From contig JANXUB010000038.1 in assembly GCA_025352105.1 (NCBI GenBank), positions 1 through 42,570 of the forward strand: DNA of 42,570 nucleotides, in the 5' to 3' direction. The notes under the pieces were generated by a model. It was not told the DNA's origin. It was given only the letters and a program-made list of their open reading frames with translations, and ran no database searches. Positions within the stretch are counted from its first letter, which is position 1, and each line of letters starts with the position of its first letter. Shown piece after piece: positions 1 through 7,902 of this stretch. The DNA is from Burkholderiales bacterium (lineage in GTDB: Bacteria > Pseudomonadota > Gammaproteobacteria > Burkholderiales > Casimicrobiaceae). Position numbers and translations under genes: made by a program.

Positions 1-104
1 CATCCTGAGCATCGCGAAGGATCAGTAAGCATACAAATACGGGCGCTACGAGCTTTTGCGCGCCCCACCGGATGCTTCGATTCACTCAACATGACAACGT
101 GGGC
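1..104. repeat. Intergenic REP-like repeat fragment
   Basis: The first bases (CATCCTGAGC then GCGAAGGATC) and bases 70-104 (GGATGCTTCGATT then CTCAACATGACA) resemble the two arms of a widespread bacterial intergenic palindrome of the type 'CATCCTGAGC...GAAGGATG' and 'GGATGCTTCGA...CTCAGCATGACA'. The arms are imperfect, and the element may extend left of the window. Recognition is from memory of the family, and no second copy is seen here. Confidence 0.4.
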
Positions 105-369
105 TACCGGGCTTCGGTCTGAGGCACGTAACTAATCAGGAAACCAGAATAGCCGACAAACTGATCAAGGCTTTCAAGCTAGGGGTATGCATGCAGATAA
201 ACCTTTCGCGGCCGATTAAAAACACAAGGAGTTCCCGGCGATGCCAAGCATCATACCGAGTCGGAGGGCAGCGGTGCAAGCGCGATCTGAATCACGTCTA
301 AACGCGGACTGGGTTCGCTCCGAAACGTCATACAATGTTTTACGTTCTGTTAGATTTGACTGCAAAAAA

Positions 370-627
370 ATGCTTATCGTTCGAAAACTCGGAAACTCTA
401 TAGGCCTAACGTTCCCTGCCATGATGGTACGTGAGTATGGCCTTGCACCGGGGGCGAAGTTTGACGTCGAGCCTATGGCTGATGGCGCAATGGTGCTCAG
501 ACCCACGCGCGCAAAGCTTCGTTTTACTGCGGCTGAGTTGAACGCACGGTGCAACCCGCGCGCGCCGATGCCTGCGGATCTGGTGGACTGGGACGCAATG
601 CCTACCGTTGGTTCTGAGGCTCTCTGA
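370..627 (+). CDS. ChpS/MazE-family antitoxin
   Basis: An 85-residue protein with the MazE/AbrB swapped-hairpin N-terminus (VRKLGNSIGLTFPA, residues 4-17), followed by a hydrophilic tail with FTAAEL and a final acidic stretch (residues 50-85). In MazE/ChpS proteins this tail binds and blocks the toxin. The ATG at 370 starts the recognised domain directly. The frame stays open upstream to an ATG at 241, but the extra 43 residues do not look like the family. The toxin gene begins one base after the stop, a normal toxin-antitoxin arrangement. By analogy the antitoxin dimer should bind its own promoter and repress the pair. The family is clear; assignment to the ChpS branch rather than plain MazE is inferred from the partner. 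Confidence 0.85.
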   Translation: MLIVRKLGNSIGLTFPAMMVREYGLAPGAKFDVEPMADGAMVLRPTRAKLRFTAAELNARCNPRAPMPADLVDWDAMPTVGSEAL

Positions 628-628
628 C

Positions 629-988
629 GTGGCAGTTCGTCGAGCGGCGGTTCCGCGTCAGGGCGACATACTGCTCATTGCACTTGACCCGACCGCAGGG
701 ACGGAAATGCAAGGCACTCGCCCAGTGCTGGTGCTTTCAAATGCCACCTTCAATTCTCAGGGACGCGCGCTGGTTGCGCCGATTACACAAGGCGGCAATA
801 TCGAGCGGGTGCGCGGCTGGAGCGTGTCGCTGATGGGAGCGGGCACAAGCACGCAAGGCGTGGCCGTGGTTAGCCAATGTCGAATCCTTGATTTTGTTGC
901 GCGTAACGCAAAACGTATCGACGGTGTGTCGCAAGTCGTGATTGATGAGGCGCTGGCGAAGCTTGAGGCGATGGTGGCGGTGGAGTGA
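629..988 (+). CDS. ChpB/MazF/PemK-family mRNA interferase toxin
   Basis: A 119-residue protein of the MazF/PemK fold, which cleaves mRNA at short specific sequences in the cytoplasm. Diagnostic segments are the N-terminal QGDILLIALDPTAGTEMQG (family pattern GDI...DP..G.EQ.G), then RPVLVLS and VAPITQGG. Further on, VVSQCRILDFVARNAKRI resembles E. coli ChpB. The length matches the family (about 110-120 residues). I chose the GTG at 629, one base after the antitoxin stop. An in-frame TTG at 608 would overlap the antitoxin by 20 bases and adds nothing recognisable. The stop is followed by an intergenic palindrome and then the pnp terminator on the other strand. The sequence looks intact. Confidence 0.87.
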   Translation: MAVRRAAVPRQGDILLIALDPTAGTEMQGTRPVLVLSNATFNSQGRALVAPITQGGNIERVRGWSVSLMGAGTSTQGVAVVSQCRILDFVARNAKRIDGVSQVVIDEALAKLEAMVAVE

Positions 989-1045
989 CCGCGCTGTCGC
1001 CGCGACGTGATGGTGGGCTATTCGCGCGAACATAGCGGAGGGATT

Positions 1046-1115
1046 TTGTGGGAGCGGTTCCACCGCGAAAGGTTTGCACTGCATCGAAGCAATCGCGATG
1101 GAATCGCTCCCACAA
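1046..1115. repeat. REP-like inverted repeat
   Basis: Two 17-base arms, TTGTGGGAGCGGTTCCA (1046-1062) and TGGAATCGCTCCCACAA (1099-1115), form an inverted repeat with one mismatch. Inside them CCGCGA and TCGCGA continue the dyad. The GTGGGAGCGG...CCGCGA pattern resembles REP/BIME elements of Pseudomonas and Xanthomonas. It sits between the convergent toxin gene and pnp, a usual place for such elements. It has no T-run of its own on either strand. Confidence 0.7.
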
Positions 1116-1121
1116 GAACAA

Positions 1122-1145
1122 TAAAAAACGGGGCCGAAGCCCCGT
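1122..1145 (-). terminator. Rho-independent terminator of pnp
   Basis: On the minus strand a perfect 7-base stem (ACGGGGC/GCCCCGT, 1128-1145) with a TTCG tetraloop is followed at once by TTTTTT. It lies 31 bases past the pnp stop codon. Confidence 0.88.
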
Positions 1146-1175
1146 TCATTTCAAACCTCGCAACCTGCGAAGTGA

Positions 1176-3320
1176 CTACGCTTGCGGCGCATCCGCTGCC
1201 GGAGCAGCACCTTCGTTGGCAACTGCGGCCTGATCGGCGAGCAGCGCTTTCATGGAGAGCTTGACGCGACCTTTGTCGTCGAAGCCGAGCACTTTGACTT
1301 TGACGGTTTGACCTTCTTTGAGGTAGTCGGTCACGGCGTTCACGCGCTCATTCGCGATTTGCGAAATGTGCAGCAGACCATCACGGCCTGGGAGCAGCTG
1401 AATCACGGCACCGAAGTCCATAATGCGGATGATCGGACCCTCGTAGACGCGACCGACTTCGACCTCAGCCGTGATGCCGTCGATGCGTTTTTTGCATTCG
1501 GCGAGGTCTTCACCGTTTGGCGAGGCGATGGTGATGGTGCCGTCGTCTTCGATATTGATCTGGCAATGCGTTTCTTCTGACAGCGCACGAATTACAGCGC
1601 CGCCTTTGCCGATCACGTCACGGATTTTTTCCGGATTGATCTTGAAGGTGATCATGCGCGGCGCATAGGCGCTCATCTCGGTGCGCTCGTGCGGCACGGC
1701 TTGTTGCATGATGCCAAGGATGTGCTTCCTCGCTTCATAGGCTTGTGCCAGGGCAACGCCCAAGATTTCCTTGGTGATGCCCTGGATTTTGATGTCCATT
1801 TGCAGCGCCGTGATGCCGCGATCCGTGCCAGCCACTTTGAAGTCCATGTCGCCCAGATGATCTTCATCACCGAGGATGTCGGTCAGCACGGCGAAGCGCG
1901 TGCCTTCCTTGATCAGGCCCATGGCGATGCCCGCCACGGGTGCTTTCAACGGCACGCCTGCATCCATCATCGCGAGTGCGCCGCCACAAACTGACGCCAT
2001 CGACGACGAACCGTTGGATTCGGTAATTTCGGAGACAACGCGCATCGAGTACGAGAAGTCCTTTTCTGCGGGCAGCACAGCAACGAGTGCGCGCTTGGCG
2101 AGACGACCGTGGCCGATTTCACGACGCTTGGGTGTGCCGACGCGACCGGTTTCGCCGGTGGCGTACGGAGGCATGTTGTAGTGCATCATGAAGCGGTCAC
2201 GGTATTCACCAGCGAGCGCGTCGATCATTTGCTCGTCCTGCTTGGTGCCGAGCGTGGCAACGACCAGCGCCTGCGTTTCGCCGCGCGTGAACAGGGCCGA
2301 GCCATGAGCGCGTGGCAGCACGCCAGTGCGGATGGAGATCGGACGCACGGTGCGGGTATCGCGACCATCGATGCGGGGCTCGCCGCGCAGGATTTGCTCA
2401 CGAACGGTTTTCGCCTCTAACGCGAACATTTCGTTACGGATGTGGTTCTTGGTGGCGCTGTTGGCGTCGGCCGGGATCAGCACGGCTTCAGCAGCAGCGG
2501 CGACCTCTTTAAGCTTGGCGCTACGGGCGCTCTTCGATTTGATTTTGTAGGCTTCGTCGTAGCCAGGGCCAGCGATTTCAACAATCTTTGCGACGAGTGC
2601 TTCGTCTTTCGCCGGAGGCTGCCAATCCCATGACGGTTTGCCAGCCACTTCACCCAGCGCCATGATCATGTCGATCACGGGTTGCTGTTGCGCCTGGCCC
2701 CACCAAATGGCTTCCAGCATGACGGCTTCGGGCAGTTCGGTCGCGTCCGATTCCACCATCATCACGGCGGTTTCGGTCGCAGCGACGATCAGATCCATCT
2801 CCGAGGTTTTGCGCTCGGTCGTGGATGGGTTCAGGATGTACTGACCATTGGCGTAACCGATGCGCGCGGCGGCGATGGGCGCAGCGAATGGCACGCCAGC
2901 CAGGTAGAGCGCAGCGGACGCACCAATGATCGCCGGGATGTCGGAATCGATCTCAGGATCGAGCGACATGACGGTCGCGATGACCTGAATTTCGTTGTAG
3001 AACCCGTCCGGGAACAGCGGGCGGATCGGGCGGTCGATCAGGCGTGACGTGAGCGTTTCTTTCTCGCTTGGGCGGCCTTCGCGCTTGAAGAAACCACCGG
3101 GGATTTTGCCGGCGGCGTAAGTCTTCTCTTGATAATCAACAGTCAGCGGAAAGAAGTCCTGGCCTTCTTTGACGGTCGTCTTGGCAACGGCCGTGACGAG
3201 CACAACGGTGTCGCCGTAGCGAACGAGCACCGAGGCGTCGGCTTGACGGCCAATTTCGCCGGTCTCAAGCGTTAAAGTGTGTGCGCCATATTGAATGGAC
3301 TTGGTGGTTGCGGTCAGCAT
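1176..3320 (-). CDS. pnp: Polyribonucleotide nucleotidyltransferase (PNPase)
   Basis: A 714-residue protein of usual PNPase length. The enzyme degrades RNA 3'-to-5' by phosphorolysis and is a degradosome component in many proteobacteria. Domain order: first RNase PH domain (residues about 10-145, with [14 protein letters not shown]), an all-alpha linker, a second RNase PH domain (about 310-545, with RRREIGHG and the phosphate-site SNGSSSMA), a KH domain (about 550-615, [14 protein letters not shown]) and an S1 domain (about 620-690, [14 protein letters not shown]). The C-terminal tail is alanine-rich. It lies downstream of rpsO on the same strand, as in E. coli. In E. coli PNPase represses its own mRNA after RNase III processing of the leader; no such hairpin was examined here beyond the intergenic terminator. 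Confidence 0.98.
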   Translation of the reverse strand: MLTATTKSIQYGAHTLTLETGEIGRQADASVLVRYGDTVVLVTAVAKTTVKEGQDFFPLTVDYQEKTYAAGKIPGGFFKREGRPSEKETLTSRLIDRPIRPLFPDGFYNEIQVIATVMSLDPEIDSDIPAIIGASAALYLAGVPFAAPIAAARIGYANGQYILNPSTTERKTSEMDLIVAATETAVMMVESDATELPEAVMLEAIWWGQAQQQPVIDMIMALGEVAGKPSWDWQPPAKDEALVAKIVEIAGPGYDEAYKIKSKSARSAKLKEVAAAAEAVLIPADANSATKNHIRNEMFALEAKTVREQILRGEPRIDGRDTRTVRPISIRTGVLPRAHGSALFTRGETQALVVATLGTKQDEQMIDALAGEYRDRFMMHYNMPPYATGETGRVGTPKRREIGHGRLAKRALVAVLPAEKDFSYSMRVVSEITESNGSSSMASVCGGALAMMDAGVPLKAPVAGIAMGLIKEGTRFAVLTDILGDEDHLGDMDFKVAGTDRGITALQMDIKIQGITKEILGVALAQAYEARKHILGIMQQAVPHERTEMSAYAPRMITFKINPEKIRDVIGKGGAVIRALSEETHCQINIEDDGTITIASPNGEDLAECKKRIDGITAEVEVGRVYEGPIIRIMDFGAVIQLLPGRDGLLHISQIANERVNAVTDYLKEGQTVKVKVLGFDDKGRVKLSMKALLADQAAVANEGAAPAADAPQA

Positions 3321-3418
3321 CGGCTGGTACCTTTCTTTTTAATGCGCTTTTTGCGCGGTCGTTGGTTCGTTGTGAAACGGTTCTAGTGGTTCCGCCTCCT
3401 GCGGAAACAACTAGTCAG

Positions 3419-3462
3419 AAAAAAAACAAAAGGCCGCGACTCTTCGAGAGAGAGGCGGCCTT
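3419..3462 (-). terminator. Terminator between rpsO and pnp
   Basis: On the minus strand AAGGCCGC (3455-3462) pairs with GCGGCCTT (3430-3437) around a mostly unpaired TC-rich interior, followed by TTTGTTTTTT. It lies 25 bases after the rpsO stop. It probably attenuates rpsO transcripts, with read-through or a separate promoter feeding pnp. Confidence 0.8.
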
Positions 3463-3486
3463 GTTTGCAACTACGGCTGCGGCAAA

Positions 3487-3759
3487 TTACTTGCGCAGGC
3501 CGAGCTTTTCGATCAGCGCTTGGTAGCGGGCGCGGTCGGTGTTCTTCAGATAAGCGAGGAGTGCGCGACGGTTGTTAACCATCTTGAGCAGACCACGACG
3601 GCTGTGGTGATCTTTGGTGTGAACTTTGAAGTGGTCGCCGGCCAAAAAGTTAATGTTGGCGGTCAACAGTGCGACTTGCACTTCGGTCGAGCCGGAATCG
3701 TTCGCTGAACGGCCGTGCTCTTTGATGATAGCTGCGGATTGTGCTGGCGTCAGTGCCAT
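3487..3759 (-). CDS. rpsO: 30S ribosomal protein S15
   Basis: A 90-residue protein, full length for S15, which binds the central domain of 16S rRNA early in 30S assembly. Family signatures are [17 protein letters not shown] near residue 22 and [21 protein letters not shown] from about residue 50. The C-terminus [12 protein letters not shown] is typical. It starts at ATG with AGGACAC just upstream. It is first in the rpsO-pnp pair and is followed by a terminator. In E. coli S15 represses its own translation; no leader structure was worked out here. Confidence 0.98.
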   Translation of the reverse strand: MALTPAQSAAIIKEHGRSANDSGSTEVQVALLTANINFLAGDHFKVHTKDHHSRRGLLKMVNNRRALLAYLKNTDRARYQALIEKLGLRK

Positions 3760-3870
3760 AAAAGTGTCCTGTTCTCTTTTAAATCGTCAACCAGAGAAAC
3801 GGTCTGAACTTGGTGTAACCCAGTCAACCGCACCCCGAAAGACGCATGGTTTTATCGATGTAAGCCTACA

Positions 3871-3876
3871 AGTATA
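3871..3876 (-). promoter_or_regulatory. Candidate -10 box for rpsO
   Basis: The minus strand carries TATACT (5/6 to TATAAT) about 112 bases before the rpsO start, giving a leader of roughly 100 bases. No good -35 hexamer lies 16-18 bases upstream, so the call is weak. Confidence 0.35.
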
Positions 3877-4059
3877 GCCCGATTTTCTGGGCGATGCGAG
3901 CCGATGGCTGGCGCTCAGTCGGGCATTCAGACCAAAAATCTCCCTATTCCCCCCATTGCGTTTGTACGCAGCCGTATGGGTACGCCCCGGCGACCTCACT
4001 TTTAAAGCTGAAGGCCCGCCGGCCAACCAGCTGCGCCGTCGGCTCAAGGCCATCCGCCG

Positions 4060-4239
4060 CACTGCTTGATAACGCGCATGCGCCAGAGCTGAACGCATGA
4101 TGACGCCGACCCGATGCTTGTCGCCATCGATAATCGGGACGTGATGATGGCCGCTTTCCGGCCAGAACGGAACAAGGTCAGTGACGTTGGGGGCATGGTC
4201 GGCAACGCGCGAATTGCGGCTCGACGGCATGCCGCGCAA
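4060..4239 (-). pseudogene. Remnant of an HPP-family/CBS-domain protein
   Basis: The minus-strand translation contains PNVTDLVPFWPESGHHHVPI followed by IDGDKHRVGVI. This matches the second CBS domain at the C-terminus of HPP-family membrane proteins (typical form: DLVPLFSEGGHHHIPVID...LVGIITQSDL). Upstream, the expected first CBS domain and the membrane part are absent: the frame runs into a stop near 4262. Downstream the sequence loses similarity after about 30 residues and runs on as unlike-protein sequence to 3787. I read it as a short leftover of a deleted gene. The assignment comes from one domain and is moderately secure; boundaries are approximate. Confidence 0.55.
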
Positions 4240-4374
4240 ACTATTTTTGACATCGCGGTCAATTAGCAGCTTTTGCGTGGAATCTCCACCGATATCGGGC
4301 TTATTTCGTATTTTTCACTAAGTCGACTATCTGCTTTTTTAAGGTCTAGCCCCAGCGAACGCTGGATTTTCATA

Positions 4375-4385
4375 AAAAGCTGATA
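4375..4385 (+). other. AAAAGCTGATA motif, copy 1
   Basis: Exact 11-base core that recurs at 30226-30236 and 35383-35393, all in non-coding DNA. Here it lies about 90-150 bases before the possible start of the dienelactone hydrolase pseudogene. Flanks match the other two copies less well. Function unknown. Confidence 0.4.
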
Positions 4386-4467
4386 TCAAAAGCAGGTACG
4401 CACCAACGGCAATAACCGTGCTCGGCCTACGCTTGCCGCGCGGCCACCGGCTCCAACTCGTCGGGCC

Positions 4468-5111
4468 TTGGAATGCCGTTGGCCCCATGAATCAGGACGG
4501 GTGACAGTCGCCGCCTCAAACCCGCTCATGCCGCAGGCTGTGGTCACCGACAGCAAAGGCGTAGTCGCGGGCGAGGTCAAAGTCAAAGTGGCCGACGGCG
4601 AAATTCCGGCCTACGTCGCGCGCCCCGCCACACCGAACAAACACCCCCGCGTTGATCGTGGTGCAAGAGATTTTTGACGTGCATGAGCACAGCAAGGTCA
4701 TGTGCCGCCGCTATGCCAAACAACGCTAATGCTGGGGCGGGGGCATCGTCTGGGCGTACGCCAAGCACAACTCAAACCTGAAAGCCGCCAACAGCTATAA
4801 CGGCCTGCTTGAAGGCGTCAAAGAGCCCACGATGCGCCCGCAAGAACCGATTGACGACGGCGATCAAATCAAGGTGCCCTTGTCAAGGTGCCGGTGCTCG
4901 GTTTGTACTCCGGCATCGACGCGTTTGTGAAGCAGGAAACCATCGCCAAAATGCGCTGCCTGATTAGCAAAAGCGGCACGGCTCAGAAATCGTAGTGTTC
5001 CCCAACGTAGACCACGGCTTTAACGCCGACTAACGCCCAAGCTACGACAAAGCCGCCGCAACCTACGCACAAAAACTCGCCAATGACTGGTTGAAGAAGA
5101 ACGGGGTGTAG
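4468..5111 (+). pseudogene. Dienelactone hydrolase family pseudogene
   Basis: Reading across three frames recovers a dienelactone hydrolase/carboxymethylenebutenolidase: AGEVKVKVADGEIPAYVARP, then VVQEIFDVHEHSKVMCRRYA, CWGGGIVWAYAKHN, LGLYSGIDAFVKQETIAKM and EIVVFPNVDHGFNAD. Lesions visible: an extra C in a run at 4644-4648; a TAA at 4727-4729 where the segment between CRRYAKQ and CWGG is missing; a 14-base duplication bounded by TCAAGGTGCC (4869-4878 and 4883-4892); a one-base loss near 4983 (GCTCAGAA for GCTTCAGAA); TAG and TAA codons in the last part. The nucleophile Cys codon (4730-4732) and the His of DHGF survive. Length is about 200 codons against roughly 290 for relatives with a leader. 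An intact terminator follows, so decay looks recent. The true start is uncertain. Confidence 0.85.
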
Positions 5112-5170
5112 TGAGTGCAATTTGCGGGGCAAAGATGCCCTGCGGAACATCTCAGCGCGGGCTCAGGTAG

Positions 5171-5204
5171 CCCTGCAAATAGGCCTGCTCGGCAGGGTTT
5201 TTTT
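5171..5204 (+). terminator. Rho-independent terminator after the dienelactone hydrolase pseudogene
   Basis: CCTGC-TCG-GCAGG (5184-5196) forms a tight hairpin, or a longer one using CCCTGC at 5171-5176, followed by seven T residues (5198-5204). It lies 60 bases after the pseudogene stop on the same strand. Confidence 0.75.
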
Positions 5205-5500
5205 GGGTGCTCGCGTCGGCGTTCGGTTGAGTGCCGAATGCGGGAAAACACCGAACCGCCAAGCTTTTGTTTGACATCGTCAATGTGTCCGGCAATCGCG
5301 AATAGCGCAGCATTGCCCAACTGCCAACCCCCGTCTGACTTGGCCGCTTCACACGCACAACTTGTTAGCCGTGAGTACCCTAAGTCGGCAAGCTGCCATT
5401 TCTGACCGTCGCACTCATGCAGTCGAAATGATCGTCCCATCGCAGGCGTTCGGCACGGCCCGTGAAGGGTTCGTCACCATCAACAAGTTTGCGCGCTACT
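5205..5500. other. Intergenic DNA without a recognised gene
   Basis: Open frames cross this stretch on both strands (for example a minus-strand frame 5063-5440), but none resembles a known family. The minus frame also runs through the terminator and the pseudogene. Nothing else is supported here. Confidence 0.4.
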
Positions 5501-6385
5501 CTACTCCAGAAACAGCTCGGCGATTACTGATCGCAGCCATCGGTTTGCCGGGTCTTGCTGATATCGCTCATGCCAGTGCTGCTTGATTGCGAAAGCGGGC
5601 AGATCAAACGGCGGTGCCAGCAACTTCACGTCAGCGATCCGAACTAAAGTTTCTGCCACGCGCTGAGGCACCGTCACAATAAGGTCTGTACTCGCAATCA
5701 GGCCACCGATGCCGAGATAGTTGGGAAGCCGAAGCGTTACGTTGTGACGCGCTCCTTGCTGCGCTAGCGCCTCCACCACCAGGTTCTGCCCGGTGCCAGC
5801 GGCCGTCACCACAACATGGTTTTCTCGCTCAAACAGGACTCGCGACAAACGCGCATGAATGCGCGGGTGGTTTTGCCGTACGACGCAGGAGAAGCGCTGG
5901 TCGAACAATTTCTGCTGATAAAAGCCTGCCTCCAATTGCGGCATGAAGCCGACGGCGAGGTCAGCCTCGCCGGACTCAAGCATCTTGGGCGTCGTCCCTG
6001 AAATATGCGTGATTTCGACATTGATTCCCGGCGCGACGTCACGAAGCCGGTTGATGAGCGCTGGCAATAGGACGATGTGGGTGATGTCGGTCATGCAGAT
6101 ACGGAACGTCCGCTGTGCTTTCGTTGGCTCGAACGCGGCCCTTTGCGTTGTGATTCCCCGCAACAAATCGATGGCCTGACGGATTGGAGCCACCAGTGAA
6201 GTTGCGTGAGGCGTCGGCAACATGCCGTCGGATGTGCGAACGAATAGTGGGTCACCAAAGTGGCGTCGCAGCCGCGCCAAAGCAATGCTGATGGACGACT
6301 GCGCCACGCCGAGGTTGTCCCCCGCACGCGAGACGCTGCGCGTCTTGTATATCTCGTCAAACACAGCAAGCAGCTTCAGATCCAT
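5501..6385 (-). CDS. LysR-family transcriptional regulator
   Basis: A 294-residue protein of standard LysR length. The N-terminal winged helix-turn-helix covers residues about 1-60 (LLAVFDEIYKTRSVSRAGDN, then QSSISIALARLRRHFGDPLF). The following residues (about 90-290) form the two-lobed substrate-binding domain, with FRICMTDITHIVLLPALINR at its start. The pattern resembles the NodD/PcpR-like group of activators. It is transcribed away from an FAD-dependent oxidoreductase across a 112-base gap. That is the usual geometry for a LysR protein controlling its neighbour, with a co-inducer that is often a pathway intermediate. The inducer cannot be told from sequence. Confidence 0.93.
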   Translation of the reverse strand: MDLKLLAVFDEIYKTRSVSRAGDNLGVAQSSISIALARLRRHFGDPLFVRTSDGMLPTPHATSLVAPIRQAIDLLRGITTQRAAFEPTKAQRTFRICMTDITHIVLLPALINRLRDVAPGINVEITHISGTTPKMLESGEADLAVGFMPQLEAGFYQQKLFDQRFSCVVRQNHPRIHARLSRVLFERENHVVVTAAGTGQNLVVEALAQQGARHNVTLRLPNYLGIGGLIASTDLIVTVPQRVAETLVRIADVKLLAPPFDLPAFAIKQHWHERYQQDPANRWLRSVIAELFLE

Positions 6386-6414
6386 TATTTAAATTTCCGT
6401 TTTTGTGTATTTTT

Positions 6415-6436
6415 AGTATGCCATTGCCGAAATACT
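6415..6436. promoter_or_regulatory. Candidate LysR operator in the divergent promoter region
   Basis: AGTAT (6415-6419) and ATACT (6432-6436) form a perfect 5-base dyad separated by 12 bases. It lies 30 bases upstream of the LysR start and 62 bases upstream of the oxidoreductase start. LysR proteins typically bind a dyad close to T-N11-A; here the inner spacing is T-N12-A. Confidence 0.45.
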
Positions 6437-6497
6437 GATGCAAAGCCAAAATTCGGGCAACCTCCAGCCCGTCGACTGAATTCACCGAGATAGCGCA

Positions 6498-7865
6498 ATG
6501 CAAAACCTCAACTCAATCACCGTGAACGAACCCAGTCGCGACACTCCTGTCTGGGGCGAGTACGACGTTGTGGTGTTGGGCGGAGGCACGGCAGGTATTG
6601 CTGCTGCGACGTCATCAGCGCGTGCCGGACAATCGACCTTGCTGATCGAAAGCTACGGCTTCCTGGGCGGCATGGGCACGGCTGCAGGCGTGACGAACTT
6701 CTGCGGGTTGCACGCGAACGTGCATGGCACGATCAAACGCGTCGTGCATGGCGTTGCCGACGATCTTCTGGACCGGATCAGCCGTTTGGGTGGCCTCAAC
6801 GACCCACACGTCATCTTCGGCAACAAGATCGCCGCGCAGGCCTATGACAACGCGGCTTTCAAGGTGGCCGCCGATGATCTCGTGCTGGGCAGTGGCGCGC
6901 AAGTGCTGTTCCACGCCACGCTGGTCGGGGCCCTGATGACCAGCCCGAGCGAGATCCGCGCAGCACTGATCGAAACCAAATCAGGCCGGTATGCCGTTCT
7001 CGCCAAGACGTTCATCGATTGCTCGGGCGACGGTGACCTCGCAGCGTTCGCTGGAGCTCCGTTCGAGAAGGGCACCAGCGGGCACGACATGATGTATCCG
7101 TCGACCATGTTCCGGGTTAACGGCGTGGATGCAGCTGTGGCAGGCGATGCCTACAACAAGTTCGGCGGCCTGATGGAAGAAGCCGAGAAACGGGGCCGCA
7201 AGTTCCCGCGCAAGACGCCCATCATCCGCCCCCAAAAGAATCCTACCGAATGGCGAGCCAACGTGACCCAGCTAGCCAACGCGGATGGCTCCCCAGTGGA
7301 CGGTACCAACGCTGCGCAATTGAGCGACGCCGAGGTGCAGGGTCGTCGCCAGATCGTGGATTTTTTCCAGTTTTTGCGCGAGTCCGCGCCCGGCTTTGAG
7401 AACTCCTACATTCTGGAGATTGCGCCGCAGGTGGGCGTGCGCGAGACCCGTCGCATCATCGGCGAATACCAGTTGACCGAAGCGGACGTACTTCAGTGCG
7501 CAAGCTTTGACGACAGCATCGGCGTCAACGGCTGGATGATCGAGGAGCACGTTGCCGGGAACATTGCCTTCAAATGGCAGGACATCCCCAACTGTCGGGG
7601 CTTTAACCACTTGCCGTACCGTATGCTGCTGCCCAAGCAGATCGACAACCTCCTGGTCGCGGGCCGCTGCGCATCCATGACGCACATGGGCCAATCGGCC
7701 GCGCGTGTCTCGGGCGGCTGCTTTGTGATGGGTCAGGCCGCGGGTAGCGCTGCTGCGCTGGCGATCCAGGCAAATGTTCGCCCCCGGGACCTGAATGTCA
7801 CGCTGTTGCAGCAGCACCTCGAAGCCGCTGGTGCCTTCCTCGGGCACAACACGGTCGCAGCCTGA
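6498..7865 (+). CDS. FAD-dependent oxidoreductase (FAD_oxidored family)
   Basis: A 455-residue flavoprotein. The Rossmann motif for FAD is near the N-terminus (DVVVLGGGTAGIAAATSSAR, about residues 24-43), followed by the acidic residue in LLIESYGFLGGMGT. FIDCSGDGDLAAFAG (about 170-185) and a C-terminal segment, LLVAGRCASMTHMGQSAARV, are typical of the pfam12831-type oxidoreductases. These are often annotated only as 'FAD dependent oxidoreductase', and the substrate is unknown. There is no signal peptide or membrane segment, so it is probably cytoplasmic. It is the first gene after the divergent LysR regulator, and a Bug-type binding protein follows after 37 bases, so the two are likely co-transcribed. 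Together they suggest uptake and oxidation of an organic acid or hydroxylated compound, which is inference. Confidence 0.88.
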   Translation: MQNLNSITVNEPSRDTPVWGEYDVVVLGGGTAGIAAATSSARAGQSTLLIESYGFLGGMGTAAGVTNFCGLHANVHGTIKRVVHGVADDLLDRISRLGGLNDPHVIFGNKIAAQAYDNAAFKVAADDLVLGSGAQVLFHATLVGALMTSPSEIRAALIETKSGRYAVLAKTFIDCSGDGDLAAFAGAPFEKGTSGHDMMYPSTMFRVNGVDAAVAGDAYNKFGGLMEEAEKRGRKFPRKTPIIRPQKNPTEWRANVTQLANADGSPVDGTNAAQLSDAEVQGRRQIVDFFQFLRESAPGFENSYILEIAPQVGVRETRRIIGEYQLTEADVLQCASFDDSIGVNGWMIEEHVAGNIAFKWQDIPNCRGFNHLPYRMLLPKQIDNLLVAGRCASMTHMGQSAARVSGGCFVMGQAAGSAAALAIQANVRPRDLNVTLLQQHLEAAGAFLGHNTVAA

Positions 7866-7902
7866 ACTCGACGATTTCCCATCAAAATATCTGGAGACCA
7901 TC

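Noticed and set aside
241-369. N-terminal extension of the antitoxin from an ATG at 241
   Set aside because: The added 43 residues do not resemble MazE/ChpS proteins, and the ATG at 370 begins the domain exactly.
3787-4060. Continuation of the CBS-remnant frame as a 150-residue protein
   Set aside because: After about residue 60 the translation is Arg/Ser-rich and unlike any domain. It is more likely random sequence past the remnant.
5063-5440. A 125-codon minus-strand open frame, possibly a small unknown protein
   Set aside because: It runs through the plus-strand terminator and into the hydrolase pseudogene, matches no family I know, and its apparent protein-like end is the complement of the terminator stem.
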